From contig NZ_RYYU01000001.1 of assembly GCF_003977605.1 (NCBI RefSeq), forward strand, positions 685,175 to 749,174: a stretch of 64,000 nucleotides of DNA. The letters are read 5' to 3'. The notes below the pieces were generated by a model, which had not been told where the DNA came from, did no database searches, and worked only from the letters and a program-made list of their open reading frames with translations. This DNA comes from Prevotella koreensis. Lineage in GTDB: Bacteria; Bacteroidota; Bacteroidia; Bacteroidales; Bacteroidaceae. The position numbers and the translations under genes are program-made. Shown piece after piece: positions 15,897-24,604 of this stretch; position 1 is the stretch's first letter, and each line of letters starts with the position of its first letter.

Positions 15897-16265
15897 TTAC
15901 TTGGCAGCGGAGTTTTTTCGTATGCGGATGTTGTATTTCTTCTCGGCAAGATCGATCATCGTCTTGTTGGCCAAACCATAAAGTTTTTCAACGGCCAATT
16001 CTTTTTCAAGACGTTTGATTTCTTTTTCATGAGCCTTACGCTCGCGTAAAAGCTGCGCTTGGAGCTCTTCGAGCTGAACGGGGATATCTTCTTTTTTCAT
16101 AAGATATGCTACTGACGAGACGTCGGGTGAGCCATATTCGGTATAAATACGATGGAATGTGCTTAAAGGGATACCATGACGAGAAGAGAACTCTTGCAAG
16201 GTTAAGCCACTTGTTACATACTGATGTAATAACAGTATTTTCTCTGATTCATTGTACTGAGACAT
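15897..16265 (-). CDS. IS3-family transposase OrfA
   Basis: This 122-residue protein has an N-terminal HTH (SGLTLQEFSSRHGIPLSTFH) that binds the IS ends. A C-terminal leucine-zipper-like coiled coil follows (LEELQAQLLRERKAHEKEI, RLEKELAVEKL). It ends RIRKNSAAK just after a slippery heptamer. Frameshifting there yields the OrfAB transposase; OrfA alone usually regulates transposition. Confidence 0.92.
   Translation of the reverse strand: MSQYNESEKILLLHQYVTSGLTLQEFSSRHGIPLSTFHRIYTEYGSPDVSSVAYLMKKEDIPVQLEELQAQLLRERKAHEKEIKRLEKELAVEKLYGLANKTMIDLAEKKYNIRIRKNSAAK
15912..15918 (-). other. Programmed -1 frameshift site AAAAAAC
   Basis: On the minus strand the orfA frame reads CGA AAA AAC, giving the canonical slippery heptamer A AAA AAC. 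Slipping back one base enters the orfB frame, which is open across this point. This matches the known IS3-family expression mechanism. Confidence 0.85.
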
Positions 16266-16952
16266 AAATTTTACTCCTTTTTGATTTAGAAAGTGTCAAC
16301 TTATTCAGTACACTACAAGTGACTGTGCCTTTTGTCATTATAAAAAATGATTTCATACGGCGACCGATGTTTTCTACACGATTATCAATGAAGTCCTTTA
16401 ATGGTGTCGAGCTTGTAAGTTCAAGAAAGTCTGTAGCATCATTGGTCAAGAATTCAAATACAAACCTATCAACGGCATGATTGAATATATCCTCCTTATT
16501 CTTGAAGTGATGAAACATATTGCCACGAGAAATGCCGGTCGCTTCCACTAAATCCGAAAATGATACTGCTGCGTAACCTTTTTTCAGAAATAGCCTGAAC
16601 GATTCATTAAGGATAATGTCCCTTTTGCTTATGCTTTCTTTAACTATTTGTTTTTCCATTATTTCATACTTGCTAAATTCAAAACAGAACGTTTGTTCCG
16701 TGCTTATAAGTGCAATATTATGCAAATTATTTCAATCCGCCAAATATTTCGGGGGATTTTTCTCCAAAAAGTTTTATTTTTCTCTCTTTATCTCACTTTA
16801 CAGTGTAAAATAATTGATTATGAGCCTTTTTGATAGCATAATAACAACGCTAAAACTTGAACAAATGACTTCCAATAGAATTAGATGTGACTAATTTAAG
16901 GTGTACCTACAATTTATTTCCGTAAAAGCACACTGTTTTCATCAGAAAACAT

Positions 16953-16960
16953 TATCTTTG
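16953..16960 (+). promoter_or_regulatory. Outward promoter near the right end of the inner element
   Basis: TATCTTTG matches the -7 consensus and points across attR into the helicase fragment. No clear -33 TTTG is seen. The 140-base leader that follows has the small hairpin AAGAAAC / GTTTCTT (17010-17029). The rest of 16660-17104 holds no gene that I can support. Confidence 0.4.
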
Positions 16961-17070
16961 CACAATCAATTTAAGTGTTCTTTGAGACATTGCAGAATAA
17001 AGAAAGAGGAAGAAACTCGCTCGTTTCTTAGTCGTTCACCTTATTGTCAAATATATTCTGTTTTCTATTA

Positions 17071-17086
17071 GTAATCAGCTGATTAC
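17071..17086. repeat. Perfect 16-bp palindrome beside attR
   Basis: GTAATCAGCTGATTAC is identical to its reverse complement and lies 18 bases inside the right attachment site. Such a dyad could be a binding site for the integrase, excisionase or a host factor. No second copy was seen at the left end. Confidence 0.5.
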
Positions 17087-17104
17087 ATTCACACCCATTA
17101 CTTT

Positions 17105-17112
17105 TATGCGGA
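17105..17112 (+). other. Right attachment site (attR core TATGCGGA)
   Basis: This is the right copy of the 8-bp repeat. From here TAT GCG GAG ATT TGC GAT continues the helicase reading frame in the same phase as the left copy. Confidence 0.75.
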
Positions 17113-18826
17113 GATTTGCGATTTTCGTACCGCCAAAGACATCGGTATCGACAGACCGGAGAAGAATGAGATACTGCATAACATACCGCCAACACCCGAG
17201 CAGGAAGTTTTTATCGGCAAGCTGATGGAGTTTGCCAAGAGTGGCGATGCCACAATCTTGGGACGAGCGCCACTGAGTGAGAGCGAGGAAAGGGCAAAGA
17301 TGCTGATTGCAACAGACTATGCTCGCAAGATGAGCCTTGATTTACGCATGATTGATGAAAATGCGTACTCAGATCATATTGACAACAAGGCAAGTCACTG
17401 TGCCAAGATGCTCAATGACTATTACCAAAAGTTCGACGCACAGAAAGGAACGCAGTTCGTTTTCTCTGATTTAGGTACTTATAAGCCCGGTGGAGACTTC
17501 AATGTCTATTCGGAAATCAAGCGTAAGCTGGTAGAAGACTATCATATCCCATCCTACGAGATACGCTTCATTCAGGAGTGTAAGAACGAGAAAGCCAAGA
17601 AAGCGATGGTGGATGCCATGAACCGAGGCGACATCCGTATCATCTTCGGTTCTACTTCCATGTTGGGCACAGGTGTGAACGCACAGCAGCGGGCAGTCGC
17701 GGTCCATCAACTTGACACGCCGTGGCGACCATCGGATCTGGAACAGCGTAACGGACGTGCCATCCGTAAAGGAAACCTTGTTGCCAAAGAGTTTGCGAAC
17801 AACAAGGTCGATGTGATTATCTATGCCGTAGAGCGTTCCTTGGATAGCTACAAGTTTAACCTGCTGCATAACAAGCAGCTGTTCATCAATCAACTGAAAA
17901 GTAACCAGCTTGGTTGTCGCACCATCGACGAGGGCTCGATGGATGAGGACAGCGGCATGAACTTCTCAGAGTATGTAGCAGTGCTTTCAGGCAATACCGA
18001 CCTTTTGGAAAAAGCAAGATTGGATAAGAAGATTACTACCTTGGAATCAGAGCGCAAGAGCTTCCTTCGTGAGCGTGATGCAGCAACGGGGAAATTGGCG
18101 GAGATTGAGAGTTCCGTGTCCTTCCATACGGATAAAATCAAAGAGGCACAGTCTGACTTAGCTCTTTTTGAGAAGCGTGTGGAGCGTGATGAGGAAGGCA
18201 CACCTATAAATAAACTGACAATCAAAGGTGTGGAAGACTGTACTGACATCAAGACTATTGCTGCACGTTTACAGGAAATAGACGAAAAAGCTCGCACCAA
18301 AGGAGAGTACAACAAAATCGGTGAGATTTATGGGTTTTCCATCATGGTCAAGACGGAGAGTACTTCAAAAGACTTGTTTGACTGTTCGGTGAACCGCTTC
18401 TTTGTGAAAGGGCAGGAGAGTATCTACTATACCTATAATAATGGTAAGTTGGCAACAGACCCGAAACTTGCCTGTCAGAACTTCGTTAATGCCTTGGAGC
18501 GTATTCCAAAGGTGATAGAATCGCACGAGAAGGAAATGGAGAAAGTAACAGCCAATAAGGATGTTTACATTACTATTGCAAACAGCTCGTGGAAAAAAGA
18601 GGACGAGCTTCGCTCACTTAAAAGTGAAGCTGCGGAGCTGGACAGAAAGATTGCACTTACACTTGCTCCACCTGATGAGGAAAAAGATGAAACGGAAGAA
18701 AAGGAGCAAGAAGAGAATTTACCCAACAATAATTATTCTGCCAAAATAAAAAATGAAAACAACCCTGTCCAAGATAAAGAAGAGGATAGCCGGTTACAGA
18801 GTTTCAGACCCAAGTGGAGACACTAA
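17105..18826 (+). pseudogene. Mobile-element helicase, right part (C-terminal)
   Basis: This is the C-terminal helicase lobe of the gene split at 493-500. The frame is open from the attachment site ([18 protein letters not shown]); the first ATG inside is at 17225. It carries motif V/VI features: [16 protein letters not shown] and [14 protein letters not shown], with the arginine finger region. A long coiled-coil and charged tail follows (to KWRH). Excision of the inner element would restore an intact protein. As it stands, a fragment could be made only from the outward promoter at 16953 or from the internal ATG. Confidence 0.88.
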
Positions 18827-18858
18827 TGGAAGTGTATTTGTAATTATTTGTCGAGCCG

Positions 18859-18901
18859 GTTAGATTTTGGCAATAAACGAGTATTATTGCCAAAATTTAA
18901 C
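18859..18901. repeat. Inverted repeat downstream of abiEii, matching the one upstream of abiEi
   Basis: Arms are GTTAGATTTTGGCAATAA (18859-18876) and its complement with one mismatch (18884-18901), with a 7-base spacer. It lies between the helicase stop and the toxin stop. The arm sequence is nearly identical to that at 20712-20754. It could act as a terminator, but the shared arms suggest a protein-binding site. Confidence 0.75.
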
Positions 18902-18904
18902 TGG

Positions 18905-19972
18905 TTATTTTTGTAATAGTTCGCTTGTCTTGACCCAATAGAAGAAAGCTTCAGGTAGTATTTTCTTCAATTTGTTGAGTTTATTATTGACGGAAGGAGA
19001 CAATTCCATGGCAAGTATGGTGTTTGGATTTCCATCGTATTTCTCAATTCTTGTGCTTGATTTTTCTATTGAGGTAGCAAGGTAAGCCGCACGAGCCGAA
19101 TCTACGATAGCTTCTTCTATGCGATATTTCCCTTTGTAGATGTAGCCGTCTATTTTCTTAATGCCACTTTGCAGCATTTTGAAATCACCTTTACCCATCT
19201 GCCCTCTAGTGCCCAGACACAAGGCGGTCTCCCTAATATCCTCATAAATGAGTGACAGTTCAGCGGGTAAGCCCCGATATTGCAATTCTATTTTCCCGAT
19301 TTGGGTGAAAGTATCCTTAGTGTGCTGAAAGTTACCGGAATGTTCAAACAGCCTGCCTACATCGTATAGCTGCTTGATGATTTCCAGTGAGCAATCCCTG
19401 TCTCCCTTGATATAAGGAATGCCAGAGGTATTGGGAGCAAATGCCGTAAGTTTATCACCGAGAATATCATCAGCGGATGGCACGGTTACCTTCAACGGCT
19501 CATCGTCCAATTCTATAAAAGGTCCTTTAATCTCGACTTCTTCAGTAGCGTGATATTGTAAATCCTCGTACAGGACATCAAGCAGTATATACGCAGGTTT
19601 ATCATCGTTCTTATAAGCGATGTGATAAAAGAATTTCGAGTGACTCTTGGGAATATTCGTGTCCCTCTGCTGCCGTTCTTCAAGGGTTTTGGATATGAAC
19701 CCGAACTTTTCTATATCTTTCAGATAGGGCTCAATATCCGTCCCGGGCGGGCAGATAATGTCAATGTCTATGGATAGTCGGTGAGCGGACTCACCCAAAA
19801 TAAGCATCAGAGCCGAACCACCCTTGAAACAGAAAGGGCAACCGGACAATCTCAGCATCTCCAACAGGTACATTGCCCTGATGACTTTCTCTATCAGATT
19901 CAGGTCTTTATACTTGTTACGCACAGAAATGGATTTTATCCACTCGGCGGTCATACATTCTTTCTTGATCAT
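18905..19972 (-). CDS. abiEii: AbiEii-like nucleotidyltransferase toxin
   Basis: This 355-residue protein of the AbiEii/AbiGii family has the nucleotidyltransferase motif GGSALMLILGESAHRLSIDIDI (GS followed by DxD) near residues 49-70. A helical C-terminal half follows with a conserved KxLYDVGRLF-like segment (IIKQLYDVGRLFEHSG). AbiE toxins block growth by transferring nucleotides, in some cases to tRNA, and give abortive phage defence. It overlaps the antitoxin gene by 4 bases (ATGA), the usual antitoxin-first order. Target and phage range cannot be read from sequence. Confidence 0.88.
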   Translation of the reverse strand: MIKKECMTAEWIKSISVRNKYKDLNLIEKVIRAMYLLEMLRLSGCPFCFKGGSALMLILGESAHRLSIDIDIICPPGTDIEPYLKDIEKFGFISKTLEERQQRDTNIPKSHSKFFYHIAYKNDDKPAYILLDVLYEDLQYHATEEVEIKGPFIELDDEPLKVTVPSADDILGDKLTAFAPNTSGIPYIKGDRDCSLEIIKQLYDVGRLFEHSGNFQHTKDTFTQIGKIELQYRGLPAELSLIYEDIRETALCLGTRGQMGKGDFKMLQSGIKKIDGYIYKGKYRIEEAIVDSARAAYLATSIEKSSTRIEKYDGNPNTILAMELSPSVNNKLNKLKKILPEAFFYWVKTSELLQK

Positions 19973-20706
19973 ACAAATTCCTTGATATATTTTTCTATTT
20001 GCGGTTTAATATTGCGCCGTGAGGCATATCGCAGTAACATGCCAATATTCACATTATAGTTGGCAAAGGCATTCTGCATCATGTACAAGGACTCTTGACC
20101 TTGCAGGTAGAAGAAATCCCTGTCACATTGGATATCAACCAAGAGTTTCTCAATTCTTGGTACATTTATGCCGTTTACTTCCTGTATGGGCGATTCTGAA
20201 ACAAGAGGCTTCACAATAAAGGATCTTTTGTCCAACCGGATATAATCGGACATAATATCCTCCTTTGGCGAAAGGAAACTGCGTTCGTGCATATCCTGTA
20301 CAAAGTGGAAAATGGTTTCAGTGGCATCACGCTCCGTTTCTATATAGATATTGTTGTTGTACGACAGGTGATGCTGCAAGTCAGACAGTATTTCACCGTT
20401 ATAGACACAAAAGTCCAATAAGGGATATACCGCTTTTAATTTCTTATACAACCGAATGGAGTGAGCATTAGGAACAGGACGGAAAATGATTTTTGGGGTT
20501 GTCGTATATACTCCTTTGCTTATTCTGAATATTTTTTTTTCGTCCAACAACTTGCGTAAATGCCAGGACAGCATCTTCTTGGAAAGTTCAATCTTCCCGG
20601 AAAGATACTCAGACAAGTCATTCGTCTTGAATTCCTTATTGGCGTTTGCAAAATCTACAATGATATTACTGACATTCATTCTGCTATCATTAATGGTTCG
20701 GTGCAA
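19969..20706 (-). CDS. abiEi: AbiEi-like antitoxin/regulator
   Basis: This 245-residue protein has an N-terminal winged helix-turn-helix (FKTNDLSEYLSGKIELSKKM, then LSWHLRKLLDEKKIFRISKGVYTT) and a C-terminal antitoxin domain. AbiEi-type antitoxins repress their own operon by binding inverted repeats and counter the toxin without forming a stable complex (type IV). A perfect 17-bp inverted repeat lies 5 bases upstream of the start, matching this. The Bacteroidales version is diverged from the classical AbiEi, so the name rests partly on the partner gene. Confidence 0.8.
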   Translation of the reverse strand: MHRTINDSRMNVSNIIVDFANANKEFKTNDLSEYLSGKIELSKKMLSWHLRKLLDEKKIFRISKGVYTTTPKIIFRPVPNAHSIRLYKKLKAVYPLLDFCVYNGEILSDLQHHLSYNNNIYIETERDATETIFHFVQDMHERSFLSPKEDIMSDYIRLDKRSFIVKPLVSESPIQEVNGINVPRIEKLLVDIQCDRDFFYLQGQESLYMMQNAFANYNVNIGMLLRYASRRNIKPQIEKYIKEFV

Positions 20707-20711
20707 AGATA

Positions 20712-20754
20712 GTTAGATTTTGGCAATAAAACAAATATATTGCCAAAATCTAAC
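20712..20754. promoter_or_regulatory. Operator of the abiE operon: perfect 17-bp inverted repeat
   Basis: GTTAGATTTTGGCAATA (20712-20728) pairs perfectly with TATTGCCAAAATCTAAC (20738-20754) across 9 bases. It is directly upstream of the antitoxin start at 20706 and is the natural binding site for its HTH domain. A near-identical repeat closes the operon at 18859-18901. Confidence 0.75.
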
Positions 20755-20775
20755 ATGTCGGTATACTGCCTGCCG

Positions 20776-21084
20776 TTACCAACCATCTCGTTTATGCAAC
20801 ATTTCATCTATCTCTTCCCGAAGGAAAAGCAATCGACCATTGGCTTTGAGGTAGGGTATTTTCCCTGCCCAAACCCAGTTGTAAATGGTCTTTTGTTCCA
20901 CCTTCAAAATTTTGGAGACATCTATGATATCCAAGTATTCGGGTTTCAATGGAGGGTGAACGGTCGTATCTACTTCCTGTTCCCGTAGGACAAGCAGACG
21001 GTCGAGCTTGTCTTCCATATTCTTCAGTTTATCAAACAGGCGTTTCTGCCATGTATCTTCTGGCTGTTGATCTAAGTATGGCAT
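20776..21084 (-). CDS. Helix-turn-helix protein, excisionase-like
   Basis: This 102-residue protein has an N-terminal amphipathic helix ([18 protein letters not shown]), probably a dimer coil. A C-terminal MerR/HTH_17 domain follows ([35 protein letters not shown]). It overlaps the end of the replication gene by 13 bases and closes a four-gene minus-strand operon. Such genes control excision or mobilization in Bacteroidales elements. Confidence 0.78.
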   Translation of the reverse strand: MPYLDQQPEDTWQKRLFDKLKNMEDKLDRLLVLREQEVDTTVHPPLKPEYLDIIDVSKILKVEQKTIYNWVWAGKIPYLKANGRLLFLREEIDEMLHKRDGW

Positions 21085-23138
21085 AATTCTCCTTTTTGAT
21101 AGTTACCACTTGTATCTTGTATCAAAATACGCTGCTCCTTCATATAGGCAATATATTTCTTTGCGGTCCTGTCCTTGATTTCCATCTCTCGCATCAGAAC
21201 CTCACAAAGTTCTTGGTAAGTGAGCTTGAAAGAATTTCGGAAGGCTTCTTTGACAACGCCAATAAGCTCATCAGTCTTGCGCTTTTCCTTGTCCTCCTTG
21301 GACTTCTCACCACGATAGACGTGCATGCCCTCTGTCTTATCCCAGCCGAAAAGCATCATCGGTACGTCCAACGGACTTCCGTCACGGACTTTCAATGCCT
21401 TCACCACAGAGTATTCGGGATTGTCGTCTTTCTCAATGGAGAGAATACCGGCCGCCTTGCGTTGCAGTTCCGAGCCTATATGACCACGGAGTTTGATACC
21501 ATTCGGTACGAAGTGCAGCACGCAGATGATACAGGTATTATAAATCCCCGCCAAGCGATAAAGCTCGTCCACAATGGCAATACTTTCCGTTTCATCGTTG
21601 GCGGAACGTATTAAGTCGGCTATTCCGTCAATCACCACAAGATGGATGCCTCCATGCCTGTGATGGAACAAGTCCATACTCTCGCGGATAAGCTTCAGCC
21701 TGTCCTTGCGGGACAGAGAGGCAAGATACAGGGAATGGCAAAACTCCGGTACTGCCGTCAAAGAAGCCCTACGCAGTGTCTTACCCAAGTTCTTGTGCAG
21801 CTGTGCCTCGGACTGTTCCGTGTCATAGTGCAGGACTGCCAAGCCTTTGGGATTGGCGGTAATCTCCAATCCCAAGGTATTCTCTATCGGCAATCGTTTT
21901 TCTCCCAACGCTCCGGCAAGGATGGCTCCGACATAGTTGCTCTTGCCTGTCCCCTCACCTCCGGTAATGCAGAACAGGTTATCCTGCGTGCCGAGTGGCA
22001 CACCGTTTACTGCTACTACTGATTTGGAAATGTCCGGTGGATTCTCATAGTCAATCTCACAGGAACGTAACATCATCATGGTTTGGCTGTATAGGTCTGA
22101 GAACATCTTGGCAAGCAGCTCTTTCAGTTCCTTTGCACCGTTGCCCAAGGCAAAGAAATCTGAAATGTCTTTTTCAGACTTCGTACCACTTAGCGGAAGT
22201 GAAAGGTTCAATACTTTGTATTCTGCCAGATGTTCTGCTTGTCTGTGACTCTCGCGTACGCCTGTCTCGTCAGCATCATACAGAAGTATGATATGCCGAA
22301 AGCGAAGCTGAAGGCTCTCGATGATGCTTGTCGGTATCTGTGCCGTTTCACTGTTGAAGCAGATTGCATTGAAGCCGTGTGCATACAATGAGAGTACATC
22401 CTTTTCCCCGCCTGTAATGAAGAGCATATCTCCTTTGGCAGGAATCTGCTCCATTCCGAAGCAATAGGTGGCAGGCATCCGCCCACCATAAAGAAAGCGG
22501 ATTTTCGGGCTGTGGGGACGGTATATTTTGACATACCCGTTTCCGATATAAGCAAAGATAGGTTCCGTAGGTGAGCCATAAAGTTCAAATTTTCTTCCAT
22601 CAGAAGAAATACTCTCATAGCGTTTAAGACTCCGTACCCGAAAAAGGCGGAGTGTATCCTCATGGATGCCATAATGCCCCCAATAGTTCAGCAGCCCATT
22701 GTCAAATGGCTGTATCTCGAAACTGTATGGACGTTCTTCCTTACTTTCGGTAATGTCAGCCTTTGAACTTGGGATGACTAGACTTTTCTGAATCGGCGTA
22801 GCAATTTTGCCCTCGCTACACCTCTCACCGTCATACAAAGAATACAGTCCCAGTTCTTGTACGATGATTTTCAAGACTTTTGGGAAATCGGTTTTCAGGT
22901 TTAGGCTGTGCAAGGTTGCCACAAACCAGAAACAGTCTCCTGAATAGGCGGTATCGCCATGATCATAGAACTTATAGGATGAGCTCTTCCTGTCATAGAA
23001 AATATGACAGGAAGCCCGCCTGTCATCATAGAAAGGACTGCGGAAGTTGCGATGAAGGTTCACCTCAAAACCAAGGAAATGGGAGAACACGTTCAACCCT
23101 CCTTGTGTAAGCAAAAGTATTTGTTCTTTATCTATCAT
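21072..23138 (-). CDS. Toprim/RecA-like primase-helicase of the mobile element
   Basis: This 688-residue protein starts with a primase zinc-domain-like fold (about 1-90, without a clear cysteine set). A Toprim domain follows with the acidic residues TGGEKD and LLYDADETG (about 230-310). A RecA/AAA_25 ATPase domain comes next, with Walker [13 protein letters not shown] near 390 and Walker [12 protein letters not shown] near 500. The C-terminus is a winged-helix-like segment ([21 protein letters not shown]). This layout matches plasmid RepA/primase-helicase proteins that replicate circular transfer intermediates. It is flanked by small HTH regulators in one operon. Confidence 0.82.
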   Translation of the reverse strand: MIDKEQILLLTQGGLNVFSHFLGFEVNLHRNFRSPFYDDRRASCHIFYDRKSSSYKFYDHGDTAYSGDCFWFVATLHSLNLKTDFPKVLKIIVQELGLYSLYDGERCSEGKIATPIQKSLVIPSSKADITESKEERPYSFEIQPFDNGLLNYWGHYGIHEDTLRLFRVRSLKRYESISSDGRKFELYGSPTEPIFAYIGNGYVKIYRPHSPKIRFLYGGRMPATYCFGMEQIPAKGDMLFITGGEKDVLSLYAHGFNAICFNSETAQIPTSIIESLQLRFRHIILLYDADETGVRESHRQAEHLAEYKVLNLSLPLSGTKSEKDISDFFALGNGAKELKELLAKMFSDLYSQTMMMLRSCEIDYENPPDISKSVVAVNGVPLGTQDNLFCITGGEGTGKSNYVGAILAGALGEKRLPIENTLGLEITANPKGLAVLHYDTEQSEAQLHKNLGKTLRRASLTAVPEFCHSLYLASLSRKDRLKLIRESMDLFHHRHGGIHLVVIDGIADLIRSANDETESIAIVDELYRLAGIYNTCIICVLHFVPNGIKLRGHIGSELQRKAAGILSIEKDDNPEYSVVKALKVRDGSPLDVPMMLFGWDKTEGMHVYRGEKSKEDKEKRKTDELIGVVKEAFRNSFKLTYQELCEVLMREMEIKDRTAKKYIAYMKEQRILIQDTSGNYQKGELCHT

Positions 23139-23141
23139 ACT

Positions 23142-23516
23142 TTATCTATTTTTAGGATTAAGGCAAGAACTCATTATAAGATTGTCCTTGAAGCGGTTGA
23201 GTCGTCCGAGAATCTCATCGTTCCTCATCCCTGATACACGGAGCCGGTTACATTTCACGGCAATAATGATTGATTTGAAAAAATAACGCACATCGCCGCC
23301 CTCCGTGTAGCGGTAACGCACCAGCTGCTTCTTGCGCCAGCGGTAAAGGGTGGACTCTGAAACATTCAGAGTCCCGATTAGGTCTTTCGTGGTCATCTCC
23401 AGCTCGTCGTCAATGTCTTGGATAAGACGGGAGGTGCGCTCAACATACTGCTCAATACGATTGAGCTTGTCTATCAGTTCTTGATAGGCTTGGCTTTCTA
23501 CTGCGATTATTTCCAT
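23142..23516 (-). CDS. Helix-turn-helix protein upstream of the primase-helicase
   Basis: This 124-residue protein has an N-terminal coiled region (AYQELIDKLNRIEQYVERTS). An HTH follows (TTKDLIGTLNVSESTLYRWR) with a wing (YRYTEGGDVRYFFKS). It starts within the stop of the upstream XRE gene and ends 3 bases before the primase-helicase start. A regulator or DNA-binding replication accessory is likely; the precise role is unknown. Confidence 0.72.
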   Translation of the reverse strand: MEIIAVESQAYQELIDKLNRIEQYVERTSRLIQDIDDELEMTTKDLIGTLNVSESTLYRWRKKQLVRYRYTEGGDVRYFFKSIIIAVKCNRLRVSGMRNDEILGRLNRFKDNLIMSSCLNPKNR

Positions 23517-23857
23517 CAGCGTAATCGTTTGGTTTTAATTGTTACATGTTCTATTCCGAGTTCACAGACTAACTGTGAAAGTCTTCTGAATGCTTCCTCA
23601 GTGAAAACCTCCAGGTGAATTTCTGCTATAGGTAAAGGATCAGTCTGCCCATTACGTGCAAGAAACTCGAATATTTTGGTAGGCTGGATGTCCACTTTAG
23701 AAGCGTACATCAGAACTTGATCAAGGGTCATTGCTGTCTTTCCTTTTTCCCAGCGCGAGATTCGGCTCGAACTAACTTTCAGAATAACAGACAGATACTC
23801 CTGCGAATAACCATTTTTCACTCTTGCCGACTTCAGCATTTCCAATAATTCTTTCAT
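23516..23857 (-). CDS. XRE-family transcriptional regulator
   Basis: This 113-residue protein has an N-terminal Cro/CI-type HTH (SARVKNGYSQEYLSVILKVS, SSRISRWEKGKTAM). The C-terminal 45 residues are of unknown fold (EIHLEVFTEEAFRRLSQLV). It is the first gene of the minus-strand operon XRE-HTH-primase-HTH and probably its regulator. Confidence 0.8.
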   Translation of the reverse strand: MKELLEMLKSARVKNGYSQEYLSVILKVSSSRISRWEKGKTAMTLDQVLMYASKVDIQPTKIFEFLARNGQTDPLPIAEIHLEVFTEEAFRRLSQLVCELGIEHVTIKTKRLR

Positions 23858-24059
23858 ACTTATAAAATTACTAAAGCACTGTCACAAGAGCAACCCGCTA
23901 CATGAAAATGTTTGCATACTATGCAATCCGTCTTGCAGCCAGTGCAAGTTTGTTTAACAGTAGCGGAACACATAATATATTGGCTAATATAATGATTTTA
24001 ATCTGAAAAAAGACAATATGAAATACAGTTTAGACAATTAAAATTGCTTTAAAAACACG

Positions 24060-24109
24060 CAGTGCAAGGTGCAAGACCCTTTATATATAAGGGCTTGCAC
24101 CTTGCACTG
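24060..24109. repeat. Very stable hairpin in the gene-free gap 23858-24604
   Basis: CAGTGCAAGGTGCAAG (24060-24075) is perfectly complementary to 24094-24109. After a bulged A, CCCTT pairs with AAGGG, leaving a TATATAT-like loop. No gene was found in the 747-base gap. The hairpin could be a terminator, a replication or transfer structure, or part of an attachment region. A TGCAAGTTTG run at about 23943 resembles part of one arm. Confidence 0.65.
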
Positions 24110-24327
24110 GAAAATGTAGCAGTAAAATCTCTAAATATTTATGATGCAAAGATTTGGATGGTAGTACATTTTTATATATCTTTGTACCCAAGAAAAGAGA
24201 GCGGTTGAGCTTTCAACAGGTAGTCAGAATGGTAGTCATTAAGCGGTCAGAATACTGCTACAAAAATGCTACACTGATGATTTGTCAAAACATATAGAAA
24301 GTTTATATACAACGAGATACGAGAGTT

Positions 24328-24391
24328 TGGTTCACAAACCTCTCTCTCCGCAAATAAGGGTGTAAATCAGCGAGTTAAGCGATTTACACCC
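24328..24391. repeat. tRNA-3'-end-like segment followed by an 11-bp inverted repeat
   Basis: GGTTCACAAACC followed by TCTCTCTCCGC (about 24339-24351) resembles the T-arm and acceptor end of a serine tRNA, though the T-stem does not fold correctly and no tRNA body is present. Directly after it, GGGTGTAAATC (24358-24368) pairs with GATTTACACCC (24381-24391). This arrangement is what an attachment site of the outer element might look like. It is a weak call. Confidence 0.35.
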
Positions 24392-24604
24392 TTTATTACA
24401 CCCCAAAAGAGGGCTCAGTAGGAAAAAGATGGCCTTTTGTTTTTGTGTTTTGCTTCTTTGAACAAGGGTATGACAAGTTGTCACTTGTAGGATGATTTTG
24501 TGACAGATTTTCTCTTTTGTCTTATCCTTTCTGTTTTGGAATGAATATTGCGTCTTGGCGTGTAGGTAATATTGCCCTCAACATTTATAATTTGAATTTT
24601 GCCT

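Larger units (their letters stand above)
14794..16317 (-). mobile_element. IS3-family insertion sequence, 1524 bp
   Basis: Terminal inverted repeats begin GTAATGTCCTAG at the left and TGTAGTGTACTG (complement of the right end); both share GAAT and AGTTGACA further in. The target duplication is AGT at 14791-14793 and 16318-16320, confirmed by the in-frame rebuild of the interrupted tetR. It carries orfA and orfB with a programmed -1 frameshift site. The transposase region looks intact, so the copy may be active. Confidence 0.92.
14506..16659 (-). pseudogene. TetR-family regulator split by an IS3-family element
   Basis: The N-terminal part (from about 16659 to 16318) has the TetR HTH (GYAAVSFSDLVEATGISRGN, then MFHHFKNKEDIF). 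The C-terminal part (14790 to 14506) is the ligand-binding half. Removing the IS and one copy of the 3-bp duplication joins GTVT directly to PANFMSFILYLK in frame, giving a 208-residue protein, normal for TetR. The gene therefore was intact until this insertion. It presumably repressed itself and the ketoacyl synthase gene downstream. A start at 16659 (MEKQIVKES) is preferred to the longer frame from 16725. Confidence 0.88.
493..17112. mobile_element. Nested integrative mobilizable element, about 16.6 kb
   Basis: The same 8-bp sequence TATGCGGA occurs at 493-500 and 17105-17112. It sits in the same codon phase of the interrupted helicase gene, and the flanking two bases also agree except for one C/T difference. 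Between the copies lie two tyrosine recombinases next to the left end, a DUF1896 protein, two HTH proteins, a DUF3408 protein, an oriT-like hairpin, a MobC-like protein, and a RiPP operon with a ketoacyl synthase and a broken tetR. No relaxase, coupling protein or mating-pore gene is present. The element therefore looks non-autonomous, needing the outer element or another one for transfer. That dependence is inference; the boundaries are read from the sequence. Confidence 0.85.

Noticed and set aside
24301..24360. Complete tRNA gene
   Set aside because: Only a 3'-end-like fragment is present; anticodon and D arms are missing and the T-stem does not pair correctly.
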